64,000 nucleotides of DNA from Flammulina velutipes (GCA_011800155.1 CM022373.1:2294001-2358000); one strand, 5' to 3'; shown: positions 47,266 to 60,404, counted from the first letter of the stretch. Notes: a model not told the origin generated them from the letters alone. Numbers and translations: made by a program.

Positions 47266-49150
47266 ATGTCCGACTACGACGATTCGCCCGTGTCCTCCAG
47301 GGAATCTTCTCCTGCCCGGGGATATGGCAACGAGAAAGCAGCAATCTATCAGGATATTGGCAGACAGCCATTGGACGCGTATGACACTATTTTACCTGGT
47401 TGGAGAGCAGCAATTCGTCGCAAAATTGTCGAATCTGTGCATGAAGAGTCCGAAATTATAGCTCGCATGCAGGTCAGTCGCAAATGTTGTCGCCAATATA
47501 TACTCAAATGCTATTCAGAGTGCTATCCGTTTGCCATGGCTGGATGCTTATTTTGTGTACACTTCGTCCCTTGGTAAGTGCTTTCTTCACCATGGTATAC
47601 CCCTCCTAACCTTATCGCACAGGAACGCATACGTTCTTCATGACAGTTCTTCCTGGCTTATTTTTCTTCGGCTTTGAAGAAACTGGCAGGGGGTACGTGC
47701 ACCGGTTGTCTTCGTTCACCATATTTCCTAACCAAAAGCAGCCTTGTAATTGTACTCGCGCTCGGAGTGTATTTTTCCTCGTTCTTCAAGGACCTCATTT
47801 GTTCACCTCGTCCCTTTGCGCCTCCCGTTACGCGACTCAGTAAGTGCCGCCCTCTACGAGTATGATTTTAGCCCATCCCCGTACAGCAATGGGCACCCAT
47901 CATCTCGAATACGGCTTTCCTTCGACACACTCTACCAATAGCGTCTCCATCGCTCTATTTCTCTTCGGACAAATCTACCTCCTGGCACAGTCTAACCCTG
48001 ATGCTGCCGACTCTGAACCCATGATTTCCTCGCAAACGTATACCCTAATGGTCGTCGGCCTCATTATCTACACATTCTCCATCGTGTTTGGACGAATCTA
48101 CACAGCTATGCACTCGTTTACCGACTGTGCTGCAGGTGTCCTTCTTGGGAGTGCCATTTGGTGGTCATACACAAGCTTCCCCGGAATACCCGTCACCATC
48201 CCCTCCTCAACGATGACCATCAACGTTGCACCCGGCCTTGGTATAGGAGAAGTTGTCACGAACTGGGTCCAGCATGGAGGATGGGAAGTGCCTACGATTC
48301 TCATCCCAATCTGTCTCCTAGCCGTCAATCAGCACCCCCAACCAGTCGACGATTGTCCTTGCTTCGAGGACGCTATCGCATTTTGCAGCGTCGTCCTCGG
48401 AACATTACTCGGGAAATGGGGCATTGCCTACTCAGGCTTCGTCCAGCGAACACCTGTCGTCATGGCGGGCAGTGGCTGGGTCTTCGACAAAGTCATTAAC
48501 CAATGGATCACTGTCGAGCGTGGCGTGAATGATGTTCTCGTATGGTGGAGTGTCGCAGCTCTCAAGATGGCCGTAGGCATCCTGACGATCATCGCATGGC
48601 GTATTTTGGCCAAGTCCCTCCTCCATGTGATCCTGCCTCCCATCTTTCGTGTTCTGGCGCGAGCCTTCCAACTACCGAATCGTCGATTCTATACCCCCGC
48701 GACCGATTACAAGAGTGTCCCCAGCGAGTTCGCGCATGCAAATGGGCTGGGTGGTTTACGGCCTATTCCGTCCGTTATCGACCTTCCTGGGACAGCGGGC
48801 GTCGAGGTGGGTGGGATTGGAAGTGGGTGTGGGTATGGAAGCTCGACTATGAATGGGATGAATGATATGAAACTGAGGAACGAGAAAGTCCGCTTTTCCA
48901 GTGGGCTGTCGAAGGCGATTGATCCAGCCGAGGAAGTTGAGGAAGTGCCATTGAAGGAGGACGTTGTCAAGCATTATGATGCGGATGGTGAGCAGAAGCT
49001 TCGTTCAATTGACGAAGAATACTAATTTTACCTTTTCTAGTTCTGACCAAGGTCATTGTCTATGCGGGCATTGGTTTCCTAGCGACTCAGGCTTTGCCTG
49101 TAATGTTCGACGTTGTAGGTTTGGGTATCCGTTCATGGGTGGAAGTTTGA
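47266..49150 (+). CDS. Sphingoid long-chain base phosphate phosphatase (LCB3-like, PAP2 family)
   Basis: Integral ER membrane phosphatase that removes phosphate from dihydrosphingosine or phytosphingosine 1-phosphate. Six exons with introns near 47473, 47575, 47692, 47840 and 48991; the last exon ends at 49150. The PAP2 triad is complete: KDLICSPRP (K-x6-RP), YGFPSTHSTNS (PSTH form of PSGH) and GRIYTAMHSFTD (R-x5-H-x3-D). Several hydrophobic segments follow (LMVVGLIIYTFSIVFG, AALKMAVGILTIIAW). The C-terminal tail is cytosolic-looking, and a final exon adds a hydrophobic segment (VIVYAGIGFLATQALP). LCB1 of the same lipid pathway lies 27 kb away. The start is the ATG at 47266 (MSDYDDSPVSSRES). 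Confidence 0.9.
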
Positions 49151-49334
49151 GTGTGGTATATGAATGATACATACTTTAGTAGTACATTAGATGTAGGATA
49201 TAATATATTCGAACTCTCTGAGCCGTGCATTCGTTCTGGAAATATCTACATTCGTACAACACAACAGATAATTTGTGATAGTGGCGGTGACAGGTAATAG
49301 TGGTATGTGGAGATGGTATAGCACGGAAATTGGG

Positions 49335-51149
49335 TTAGATGATATCGCTGTTCGCTAGATTCTTGCGTATGATGCTGTCGTGAACTAGAGAAAAAAATTG
49401 GTAACTGATTAGAAGGATGAACGAATCCACTTACCAGCGACGACAACAGCTTTCATCGCTCGCGTTTCGATAGCAGAGGTCTCGTAGACGATAAATGGTC
49501 GGGGAACGGGTGAGAGTTTTCGATGGTAATGTTTAAAACGGTCCCGGAAATCTATGATGGAGATTAGGATGAGAAAATGTATTAGATTGAACGAAACACG
49601 AACATTTTGTAACGCTTGCTACGTTGTTTGCATCTCGATAACTCGGGACATACCTGCTCACCTCTGCACCGGCAGCAAGGGTGTTGGCTAAAATATCTTT
49701 CTACAAAGACATGTCAGTTCTTTCAAGTCATCTTCAAGCCCTAAGCACATCAATCACCTTGTTCAAGAACAGAATGACGGTTGCATGAGCTAAGAGCTTA
49801 TTTTCACATATTGAACGCCACAACTGCAAAGAATCCTCCAGTCTGTTGACATGCGGGTCTTCCTCGAGCATCTGGTGGAAGGCAAGCGGCGCGAGGAAAA
49901 GGATAGCGTCGACGTCGTCAAAGTAGGGCACCCAAGATGCCCTGGAGGAGCGCGATCCACCGACATCTGCGACGAAAAAGTCGGTCCCCCGATCTCTGCC
50001 GGATTCAGCGATAAAATGGTGCTCTTCGACACCGACAGTGCGAACGCGGGCGCGGACAATATCGTCTAGGGTAAGGATTTAGGTTGGATAGACGCGGTAG
50101 GGAATTACGGGGCAGCGTACCATCTGTGGGCACATAGTCGCTACACGCTATCCGGGGCGTATCATCCAGGAAGCTATAACCGATTATAGGTGAGCGCGCT
50201 GCAAATCCAAATCTAAAAAAGATAAACTAACAATCCGCTGGTGTGCTCCAACCGAATGCCCTTCCGATTCAGTATATCCTGAACAGATGAGTTCACCCAC
50301 AAGAGCATAATATCATCCTTGGATGCCTCCAACAACGGGCCCGGATCGTTCTTCATCAAGTGCATCCTGTTCATCATCGCTGAGTCTGATGAGAAACGTT
50401 CGCGGATAAACAGCTCCTTCCATGCTCCCCCAGCGCGCACGGATAGGCCCTGAGCCGTATCGTCGTACAGCACTTTACTCTCCTTGATCATCCCGAGTAA
50501 GGGTGTCAGCCGGAGGTGCAGTGTGCGCAGTTCCTTGTCCGCCGCCTTTTCGGATGCAGATAGCAGAGCCCATTCTTCTTGTAAGGAGGAAAGGATAGTC
50601 TTCACGGACCAGATGAGGTTGAGCTGTACGATGCGTTTCCAAGCAAATCGCTCGTTCTGAAACACCGTCGGGGCGTACGCGAGTTGGAAATCTGCGATGG
50701 AGCTGATTTAATCTTTGTCCGGAACGCGTCGTGGATGACAGGGAGATTACACGTACTCTTCAGGACCGTGCTCTACGAAGTTGAAAGAGATGTATTAGCT
50801 TCATCGTCGCGTCTTGTAGAGGAGAACCAACTTTTCCTGACTCTGCTTGACCTAAAAGAGATGAAAGGAGGAACGGTCAGCGATCATCCCGAGCCGAGGG
50901 TACCAAGCACTAACCCAACAACAGTATCTTGAGCGCCTTCTTCCGTCTGTCCAGCCATTTCTTTGATTCTGCGAGATCGTCGTCGATTCGTCGGGAGAGC
51001 GCCTGCGCGTCTTGCATACTCCTCACTCTCTGAGAGCGCTGGATGCTGTTCTCTCGGGAGGGAGGGCGGATCTGGGTGACGTACGGGTTCTCGAAGGATT
51101 CCGCAACGCTGGAAGCCTTGGATTTGCCTTTGCGGGAGGAATAGGACAT
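49335..51149 (-). CDS. Divergent G-protein alpha subunit
   Basis: Heterotrimeric G-alpha, starting at 51149 (MSYSSRKGKSKASS) and ending at 49335 (RKNLANSDII). G1 is GQAESGK-ST, split by an intron. The helical domain follows and switch I reads VRARVRTVGVEEHHF with the catalytic Arg. G3 is DVGGSRSSRASW, with Ser where nearly all G-alphas have the catalytic Gln. G4 is FLNKKDIL and G5 TSAIETR. There is no Gly after Met, so N-myristoylation is not expected, and the C-terminus lacks the Cys of Gi-type proteins. The sequence between G1 and switch I contains a typical fungal QLAYAP segment. It resembles expanded basidiomycete G-alpha families rather than a core GPA1/2/3 subunit. Frame is continuous through at least eight exons. 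Confidence 0.88.
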
Positions 51150-52928
51150 TGTAAGTAGAAGGAAGAAGAAGGCGCCCGGGAGACAAGGCGTACTGTTATA
51201 TATGTAACTATCTCCGAATACCCAAGGGTCGCCCAAAAAATTGTTTTGGATGGTAATCCGGGGCCAGTTGGGCGTGTGTGCGGCTGGCAACCGAGGGCCG
51301 GAGCGAGATCTACATACGCCTCGATGGTTTGCGTGGTTCTTTCAAACGCATGTTGGAAAAATGACCCAGCAGATTCAAAGATTTCGGAGTCAGGGTTGAT
51401 GAGGATGGCACGTCCGCACTTGGACATTGACATGCTGAACTTGAAACACAGAGCCGCAATTCACTACGAAGCGGTGGCGTTAAATTGGATCAGCGGAGGG
51501 TATAAGGCGACCTAGTCTGTTGCTAGTCTGACCCAGTGTCGCGTAGCTTTGGTAGTCAATTGAGTTCTCGGAGTGCGTCGGGGCAGGCGTTTTAGTGCTT
51601 GATCTTATGATAGAACCACAATACGTACACGCAATAGGGCAGCAACCGGCGGTCAAGAGACGTCCAATATCCCTGCTTAATCTCTACCCAGGAACTGAAC
51701 AATGTCAGCTTGTTCTACTTGTGAGGATCGCGGGAGTCGACTGAGAAGTCGCGGAACGTAAAGATGTATGACGAAATATCCGTGGCGGTGGCGTGGACTA
51801 TACTGAACTTGGTTTGCATCAATGAAGGACGCGTAAAAGAGAAAACACACTTTGGTAGCGTGTCATAACTGTACCGGGGTATAATGTTACAAGCGATGAT
51901 ACAAAGCCCTGTACAATAGCCTGAGTATCTTACTCTTTTATTGCGACGTTGTTCTCCGAAACGAGTGGAGAAAGACTGATGTGGGGAGATCAGGAGCGTG
52001 CCTAGTAAAACAAGAAGGGACCAACAATTTGGAACTTGGACGTTGAACGTCGAGAACCTCGGACGAATCGGACTTGGCCACCATCTTGACGACAGTGAGA
52101 AATAAAAACTAGAAAGCGGTTAGGCGGCCTTAGGCCAGCCCCAAGCTAGCCACAGCATGAGGATGATAACACGGTTGAAGATCGCCAAGAATGGCTATAT
52201 GTGGTCAGTGTATAGTAACCGCTGTGGCGACAGTCAACATGAGGTACTCGATGAAGGCTTCGAATTACCTGATTGTGGCGATTGGTACATCATAAATCAG
52301 GTTCTCACCATTTTTTCTATACAAAGGTCGGCGAATAAGTGATGCTGCATTAAACATTGGAAGCTGGAGAACTCACGAAAGTCATTCATGTGGGAAAGAA
52401 CAGGACAATGGGTCCCGGAAGCCTTGAGATATGGTAACCAGGAGATCGTTAGTATGGGATCGCTCCTGATTGCTCTCGCCATGTAGTCGAGAATCGGTGC
52501 TACCCTTGACACAACAGTGCAACTTCCCGAACAAGACGGATGCCTAGCAGACTGAATATGAATGCTTCACCGTTGCGAACAGGCGTCCGACCAACGGTAG
52601 GTACCACGAGTGGAGAAAATAGCAGTCCTTGGATCACAGGGCAGTTGAACCGAGAGGGGAGAACTTTGGGAAGAGAAACAATTTCACGGTGAAAGCAAGA
52701 TCACGTTCAAAAGCAGTATTAACTGATTGGAGAAGAATGACAAGAAACACAATGCAGACATACAAGAACCGAAATGGTGGTTGCCGGAAGAAACTGACTC
52801 CTGAGTGGCGAATCTAATCTAATCATAGCTTGTCTTGGCACCCCTGAAGCGCGCCTGACCCGCGGAAAGCGATGCGTTGACTACTTACTGCTACGCAAAT
52901 TCAAGGCGTCTTGCTTTACCTTTCACTC
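51150..52928. other. Intergenic, no gene recognised
   Basis: About 1.8 kb upstream of two divergent genes. Open frames at 51246-51515 and 52157-52342 show no features. Confidence 0.4.
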
Positions 52929-54469
52929 ATGAGTCTTGACCAAAACCTATTCACGCTCGTCGTTACGCCTAGCAAGGACGATCCCAACGTTATCGACCTC
53001 ATAGATCCCAATGGTGTCGTTCACTACAGAAAGCAGCGGATAGCATCTGAAGCGACATATACAGTCGAAGTGTATGGTCTGTCTGAGCATCTCTATACAT
53101 GGTCAAGCTACTCACTCACTGTTTAGATTTCATGTCCGAATCCCTTCTAGTGACGGCGACTGCACCCAGCGCCACCAGTAAGACGAAAATCCTCGAACTC
53201 TACAATCCGACGTCCACAGTTGAACTCAAGTACACCGGTACTCTGTCCTTTCGCTGGAGCTTCAAATGGGAAGAGTATGCTTTTCATCGTAACGCGTCCA
53301 ACGCCCTCAGCTAACCGCATGCCGCAGTCATGAGTTTGAATGGAAACGAGAAGAATGCTACATGATTCGGAAACCAGACCCACCCGTGCTCATAGCAATC
53401 ACTAAAGAGCCGGCAGGACGTATCAAGACCAGTAGTGTCCAAATCCTCGACTACAACATCAACCGGTATGCATTGATTAATCTCAATATCTATTCTTATC
53501 AATTTATCTATTTAGTTTCGACATCGAAGACCGTAAAGGCCTCGAGATCGTACTCCTTACTTCACTTTTGACCTTTCAAGACGCGAACGAAAACCACCAT
53601 GCCCAATCCAGTGATCCTCCAATCCTTGGCATACGGAAAGACAGCGCACCACCACCTGCACCACCTCCCAAGCCACCGGCAAAGACTGGCGTAGATCGCA
53701 TTGCTGAACTCCAGGCTATGCGTGGCGAGTTTAACGAAGTCACTGTAGAAGACGAAGGCGCAGTCTCCGATTACGCTCAATACTGCTGGAATCTCCTACA
53801 GGTATGCGAACCTATGATTCATCTATTCTCTCGCTTACACATCTCTAGGACGATGCAATCCTCTTCGTAACAGTCCGGGCGGAAACCGCAGAAGAAGTCC
53901 CCAAAGTCCTCCAAACCGTAGAAGAGACCAAACGAATACGGCATAAAACGGGTAAAACATGATTCTCTCTTTTCCATCTCCTCCAAACTTACATGGCTTA
54001 GGAACGAACGACGACCTTCACCAATACGTCCTATATGACACGCTCCCCGCCAAAGGCCCCCGGCGCATCAACCTCGACAACGATACCAAATATCAGGCGC
54101 CCAAGAGCCTTGTTGTGCATCTCAGCAAAATACCTATGCCTGAACTACAACCCACTAACCCAGCGCCTTCGCCCTCTCGGAAGGAAGATAAGAAGAAAGG
54201 CAAAGAAGGTATAGCATGTCGCATTCTTTCTTATTTTTAATTCGCTAACTTTGCGCTTAGCGAAGAAACGGATACACTCACATCAAATGCACCCTAACCA
54301 GCCTTCTCCTTCCCCGTCACAGTTGAACAATCCTGCTATATACGCGGCGCCACCTCCCGCTAAATTGTCTAGAAAGAAGGGATCAAGTTCTCCCACACCT
54401 CCAGAGGTACCACCAAGACCAGACCCACTAACGGTTGTCGCTGGCATGTTTGACAAGTGGCGCAAATAA
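52929..54469 (+). CDS. Conserved hypothetical protein, possible LURP/tubby-C-like fold
   Basis: Start at 52929 (MSLDQNLFTLVVTPSKDDPN); seven exons joined in phase by introns of about 50 nt to the stop at 54469. The N-terminal 170 residues are rich in beta-strand-like segments (LIDPNGVVHYRK, LSFRWSFKWED-HEFEWKREEC, SVQILDYNIN-RFDIEDRKG), reminiscent of LURP-one/tubby-C-like proteins; this is a weak inference. A proline-rich linker (PPPAPPPKPPAKTGV) leads to a region ending with Lys-rich and Pro-rich stretches and MFDKWRK. No transmembrane segment or enzyme motif. Function unknown. Confidence 0.75.
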
Positions 54470-54745
54470 TTGATTACGACAGGACTGACTCGACCCAAGT
54501 AATGCATATTCATACGGACAGACTATTCAATATATCTTTTGTTTACTCGTTGCTCGAACATACGTGAGTTCATGAGTTGATTGTATATGGTATATACTAC
54601 GGTAGTGTTACAAATCTAAATAAACAACAATCATATAGATGTGTGGATGGGGCAAGTGATCATAAGTATGGATGCAGGCAGGTATGGAATGAGATGCGAA
54701 GAGGAACAAATACATTAACGACAGAGAAAAGAGAGAACACCACAT

Positions 54746-56206
54746 CTAGAAGTCCTCGTCGAGCACACTGGATACGAAGTCAGTCACTGTGAGATGAAAG
54801 AGAGAGAACACGACGTACAATGCTTTTGATGCTGCTTCAGCCCCACCAGAGTGGTTGATGCCAGCCTTGGAGTAGTCCGACACGCGCTTCTCGAAGAAGT
54901 TGGTCTTGCCTTGCAGCGAGATCATGTCCATGAAGTCGAAGGGGTTCGTGGAGTTGTAGAGCTTCTCATTGCCCAAGGCGACGAGCAAACGATCTGCGAC
55001 GAACTCGATGTACTGGCACATGAGCTTAGCGTTCATGCCAATGAGGGAAACAGGCAGAGCATCTGAGAGTGTATCAGTAACGTGAACGATATATGGTATG
55101 ATGATGTCACTTACCAGTCAGGAACTCCTGCTCAATGGTGACAGCCTCGACGATGATGTGCTTGACAACATCAGGGTGAGGGCGACGCTTCAGATGAGTG
55201 AAGAGCAAGCAAGCAAAGTCGGTGTGCATGCCCTCGTCACGGCTGATGAGCTCGTTGGAGAAGGTAAGACCAGGCATCAAGCCACGCTTCTTCATCCAGA
55301 AGATGGAGGCGAACGAGCCAGAGAAGAAGATTCCCTCAACGGCGGCGAATGCGACAAGACGCTCAGCGAAGGTCGACTTCTGGTCCGAGATCCAACGGAG
55401 GGCCCAGTCAGCCTTGCGCTTGATGCAAGGAATGGTCTCGATGGCGTCGAACAGGAATTCCCGACGAGCGGGGTCCTTGATGTAGGTGTCGATGAGGAGA
55501 GAGTAGGTCTCGGAGTGAATGTTCTCCATCATAATCTGGAAGCCGTAGAAGCAACGAGCTTCAGCCGCCTGGACTTCGTTGGAGAAACGCTCAACGAGGT
55601 TCTCGTTGACAATGCCGTCGGATGCAGCGAAGAACGCGAGGACGTGGGAGAGGAAGTGGCGCTCGTTATCGTTGAGGCGGTTATTCCAGTCGTGCATGTC
55701 CTTGGATAGGTCCATCTCTTCGGCGGTCCAGAAGGAGGCCTCAGCCTTCTTGTACATTTGCCAAATCTGAGCGAACGTTGAGTAAAAGGTTGCAGGAGTT
55801 GATAAGCGTCGACATACCTCATGATATTGGATTGGGAAGAGAACGAATCTCCGGCGCGATTCCTTGAGGAGAGGTTCCTCGCCTATAAGAGAGTTAGAAG
55901 GAGTTAGAGAGGAGACAACGCGTGATACGCACTCTCAGGAAGGTCCACCTCGCCAACGAACTTCTTGCGAAGCTCATCGAGCTCAGCTTCATCGGCGATG
56001 GTGTCAGGCGACGTTGACCTTCGCTCGTCGTCAACAATCTTCTTGGCAGCAGGCTTCTTGGTCGGTGACTCAAGAGAGAACTGTTTGGCGAAGTTAGCGG
56101 TCATCTAGACGCGTAGTTAGTAACGCGCTCGCGAGTATGGAGGCGACGACGGCGAGCTTACCTTTTTGCTAGGCGTCTCAGGCATGGTAGGCGCGACGAA
56201 AGACAT
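54746..56206 (-). CDS. RNR2: Ribonucleoside-diphosphate reductase small subunit
   Basis: Makes the diiron-tyrosyl radical used by the large subunit to reduce NDPs to dNDPs. Start at 56206 ([15 protein letters not shown]), stop at 54746. Conserved blocks in order: [67 protein letters not shown] (iron ligands and the radical Tyr), [19 protein letters not shown] and [17 protein letters not shown]. The last intron must extend to TATCCAG, giving the C-terminal peptide AFVLDEDF that docks to the large subunit. A longer in-frame reading lacks that tail only in part and is less likely. Upstream MCB-type sites point to G1/S control. Confidence 0.95.
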
Positions 56207-57484
56207 TGCTGATAGTAAGAAAAAGGTAGGGAAGTAGGAAGATGGCGCTGAAGATGGTGGTTGGAGTGAGAGAGAAGTGGTCAAATCCACCGGGATTATA
56301 TATCAAAAACTTCGTTGAGCGTGCAAATAAACCACGCGCACGTGGAATCAACGAACGCGTTTGTCTGGTGATTGATTTCGGCCTCAATCGGGCTTATCAG
56401 ATAAACAAAGTCTAGGCTCCATTGTATGGTAAGTATGAATGTTGTTCATAGTTGCTGCTTTGTTGCTTGCTCGCATCCCGCTCGTAAGACAATCGCCCAC
56501 ACGCAAGGCTAATACAATATCTTCGATATCTAGCTAGCAATTCCGACAATGGTCCAAACGCGTAGGCTGGGCGCCGAGTGGATCACAAATCATCCGGGAC
56601 CGCAATGTTACAGGGTAGAACCAGATCCGGTCGCGTCGCGTCGCGTCTCCTAATTCGACGCGTCCGGAGTTTTCTCTTCAAGAGGTATGGCGAGGAAAGT
56701 TACTAGAGCTTCTAGATGGTCTATATCGCCATAGCACAAAAGGTTCATGTTTCTGACAAGGTCGGAGAAAAAAACAATCACAGCACTAACGAGATCAAAC
56801 ATTGAAAAAGCCAAGAGCATGTAGTTGACGCGTTCGCCCTGGAAATAACACTCTGAAGTAAGTATAAGATATAAAGAAAGAGTACGAAAACATATTGTTA
56901 TAACGCCACCAAAGGTCCTCAGGAGCCTTATGATTTTATCAACACGAAGCCAAATAGCTAAACGCACCTTTGAGCTCTTGTAATAATAATACTTCGATGG
57001 CGACGCCCTTCTGCTTGGATCCCTTGTCTAGCTTTTCCCCAAGGCGCTCACTTGACGTTGGTACAGACAGCGGCCGGGTCGCACTTGGGATAAGAGAAGG
57101 ATCGTTGCGAGCCGCACTGGCACGATTGCCCGGAGCTCTTCGCGCGCCATTTTCTCTTCTCTGCTGCGCGATAACTTAATGAGAGCAATCATGAGGCTAT
57201 AAGAAATAACGTGCCGGGAAATCTGAGTGCTGTAAGCTGGCGTTCCCGTGATGTCCAAGGCGGTAACGGAAGACGGTAGTGATAGAAAGCCAGAAGGAGA
57301 GGTAAGTAGAGTACCAGTGAGATGCGCGATCTTTGCAAAGTCTTGAGGTATTGCTTGTCGAACAATTGAGAGGCCGTCGAGTCCAGTGTATGACTGTTTC
57401 TTGACGCAACACGACCATTTTTCTTGAAGGTTGAAGAAATCTCAGCAATTCACTTGTTATTTCTTCGTGCCGAATCGAGCGGTC
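56207..57484. other. Intergenic with unresolved minus-strand frames
   Basis: 1.3 kb upstream of the reductase gene. Minus-strand frames at 56967-56650 and 57448-57028 have hydrophobic segments (YMLLAFSMFDLVSAVIVFF) that could be remnants of a membrane-protein gene, but no start-to-stop structure could be built. Confidence 0.4.
56355..56833. promoter_or_regulatory. Cluster of ACGCGT (MCB-type) sites
   Basis: Exact ACGCGT at 56355-56360, 56558-56563, 56658-56663 and 56828-56833, plus one at 56109-56114 inside intron 1 of the reductase gene. In yeasts this hexamer binds MBF, which drives ribonucleotide reductase genes at G1/S. Confidence 0.6.
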
Positions 57485-58865
57485 CTACCCATCAAAGTCA
57501 AATTCATCCGCCAAACCACCGCCAAGCTGTACGGCCTGCACAATATCATCCTCATCCACCTCGTCATCCTCTCCAAATAGGCGATCCAAACACCCCACTG
57601 AGCATCCTCGCCACCTCAGCGGGACCAGCATCCCCATCCCAACCCCAGCAACTATCATCTCCCATGTAAATCTCTCCTCGGCGTGCATGATGAACTGCGA
57701 GCCGCAGATACAAGTGCCCCAGCCAGTGACACCATCATACATGTCGCCCAGAGCTGCGCGCGAGGGCTCGGAGGGCGACCGGATGGATAAGTTATGGTAT
57801 GCCGTTTTCATGTACATCGGGACGGAAACCATTCCCTTCTCTTCGGCAGTGAGGCCTGCGAGGGTTTCTGGGTGCAGAAGGATGCGAAGGCAGAGCTCAG
57901 AGAGAGGTGGAACGCGATGAGGCCACGTTTGCTGAATGTATGATTCGTCGAGGTCTGGAGGTGGAAGGATGAACGGATTGTGCATGGCGACGAATCGTTT
58001 GAGCGACATGTACCTCATCTCAGAGGGAAGGTATCTGAGCTGGTTGGATGATACATTGAGTTCCTCGAGGTTGACGAGTTTTGAGATTTCGGGAGGGATG
58101 CGCTGTAGGTTATTTTGTTCTAAATTCCGTAGTTCAGCGCGTCTTGTCAATCTAGGCAACGCGAAATACACATACGGAGGGAGAGGACAGTCAACTTGGT
58201 GATCTCGAACAGTTCAATGGGGAGGTGACTGATATTATTCGACCTGAGGAAAATCTGCATCGTCTCGCGCGGGACACCGAAGAATTGCGAAGACGATTTG
58301 GAGAAGGAACGCTGCGCTTGCAAAGGCGCGTGCTGGCGTTCCGTCATTTCTGGCAGTAGGACAATGTTAGATAGACTTTGCACCGCGGTTTCTGATATTT
58401 TCGCCAGGCCAGTAGAGCTGCATTTGACTATTATTAGCCGACCACCGCACGTCGTGTTTGGTCGCACCTAAGGTCAATGCGTCCACAGCTGGTTTGCCAG
58501 ACATTATCCACCGCGTCTGACCATATGGCTTCTGACAAATCGTCCTTGGTAACGTCGCGGGGCGGGGCCTCTACCATAAGGTCCTCCTCGATGTCACTAC
58601 TCGAGGAGGGATGGCTAAGCTTTCTGCGCTTCTGTGGCCCAGCGTTGAATAAACCGCCAGGCGGTCGAGGTTTCCTGAACCCACGCGCTTCCCGGTCGTA
58701 GTCTTTCGGTTTACGTGTGAGCTTCTGAGAGCCAGCATAGGGATGGTCGAAGCTAATGTCTGGGGCTTCTCCGCCAGGTGATGATGGGGGAGACGAGTCA
58801 ATCCATCCACTAGGCGATGATGGAGGCGACTCTGTAAAGGTCGTTGAGATTGTTGACTGCGACAT
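57485..58865 (-). CDS. Leucine-rich repeat protein
   Basis: Start at 58865 (MSQSTISTTFTESPPSSPSG). The first exon is serine/proline-rich and includes a basic KPKDYDREARGFRKPRPPGG and QKRRKLSHPSSS. The intron ends AATGCAG near 58423, and the next exon leads into LRRs: MQIFLRSNNISHLPIELFEI, NNLQRIPPEISKLVNLEELN and VSSNQLRYLPSEM. After the repeats a Cys-containing segment (GWGTCICGSQFIMHAEE) and an acidic end follow. It resembles fungal LRR proteins of unknown role that act as scaffolds; no catalytic domain is seen. One very short intron (33 nt, near 58170) is needed for the best frame and should be treated with caution. Confidence 0.8.
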
Positions 58866-59086
58866 GAGAGAGAGAGAAGAGGAGCTAGTGTCGGAGACCA
58901 AGGCAAAGAAAGGCCTGGATTCGATCGGCCGACGGCTAAAGCACTTCAACAAAGTAAACGTAGATCATCATTTAGTATAAGGTTGGTATGTATCAGGTAT
59001 GTATAAGGCAAGAATAATAAGTAAACTAGATAGAATTAAATATCCGTATAGCGTTGGTCTCGTAGATGTCCTGAATCACTCGACGT

Positions 59087-60404
59087 TCATTTCCTGAACG
59101 TCAACGCACAGCTCCGATGGCACAAATCCTCCCTCAATGCATCCATGACCTTTGGATGCAACGTAAACCTCCAATCACCATGTAGCGCAACCTCCTCCAC
59201 CGCCGGAAAACACTCCAGCAGCTTCCCATAATGCATCCGCATCCACGCCGTAAAATCCTTGAGCACCACAAATGGATTGGCGTACAGCCGTATGCACTTG
59301 ATCTGCGCATACCCATGGCCCGAAATGTTCATCACCGCCAGTTGGCAAGGCGGGAATGCCAGCTCTGCGCATCGAGGAAAGACGCGTAGCAGGGCGGCGA
59401 GGGTAAAAGCATTGAGTTCGCTCCCATCCTGCAGCTCGATGCATTGAATCTGAGGGAAACTGGTTCCGCTAGGAATCTGGGAGATGGCGATCAAGAATGC
59501 CTTGTTCAGCACGACGTGTGTTAACCACGGCGAGGATGGGATTTGCAATAAGGTGAAACCCTCTAGAGACGCGGCCGGAAGACGCAGGGTGCGAAGGTTC
59601 TGTAGACAATGATCCACGCTGAGTAAATCGGAATGTAGACCCATGGTCGAATTTAAGTGATAGATGTTGGGTGCTGCAGGGACAATAGCAGCAAAAGCTG
59701 TCCGCGCGCCTATATCTGCCGTGTCTCCTAGCCAGTCCAGTCGGGTCATGGAGTGCAGCGTTGGTAGCTCGTCGAGACCGCTCCAGAAGTGTTCTGACAC
59801 TTGCATATTCACGTCGTAAGGTTTGGACAGGACTTGAAGATGAGGACAGTAGCGTAGAACATCAACCAGTCGGACACCAGGGTTAGGATTGGGGAGTATC
59901 TCGACGCGTCGGACCCAATGGCCATACCGGGCCAACGCTTCAGGCGGAGGGAGGTGCGGACCAATCTTTATTTCCTCCAATAGAAACTCGACAGCGAGGG
60001 CGTACCACGAGCTACACACAAGCGAAAGCGTACTCTTTACCTGGAATAGAATTAATCTAGCCACTCTAGCAAGTGATAGCAAGAGAACGCACCTGCCATA
60101 CATCGCGTCGTTCGCGACTGCGACGAGCCTGGTACATGATATCGTGCCATCCCGAGTCCTGGAATGGAACATATGCCGTCTGCCGTAGGGATGTCTCGTA
60201 ACCTTGGGGTGGGGCGGTAGCGTACCAAAAAATTATCTGCATAAGCTCTGGCGGTAAGCCTACAGTGCAAGGGACGATAGGCGGCGGCCTGGTAACCGTA
60301 TGAGGCAATGAACGGTGGAAAGGCATCCACATAGAGGGATTGCGCTTTACTGTCATGCGCTGGGTAGAGGAGCGCTTCTGGTGGTGGTTCATGGTCAAGA
60401 GCAT
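59087..60404 (-). CDS. F-box protein (third subfamily)
   Basis: Two exons joined by an intron near 60094-60043 (donor GTGCGT, acceptor TTCCAG). Start taken at 60404 (MLLTMNHHQKRS), with another ATG at 60392. F-box-like region: TVGLPPELMQIIFWYAT, and after the splice VKSTLSLVCSSWYALAVEFL. LRR-like remainder with LQNLRTLRLPAASLEGF and QIKCIRLYANPFV, ending LCHRSCALTFRK. Predicted SCF adaptor. Only about 130 bp separate its start from the U6 gene on the same strand. Confidence 0.82.

Noticed and set aside
55098..55709. 203-codon plus-strand frame
   Set aside because: Antisense shadow of the highly conserved ribonucleotide reductase exon.
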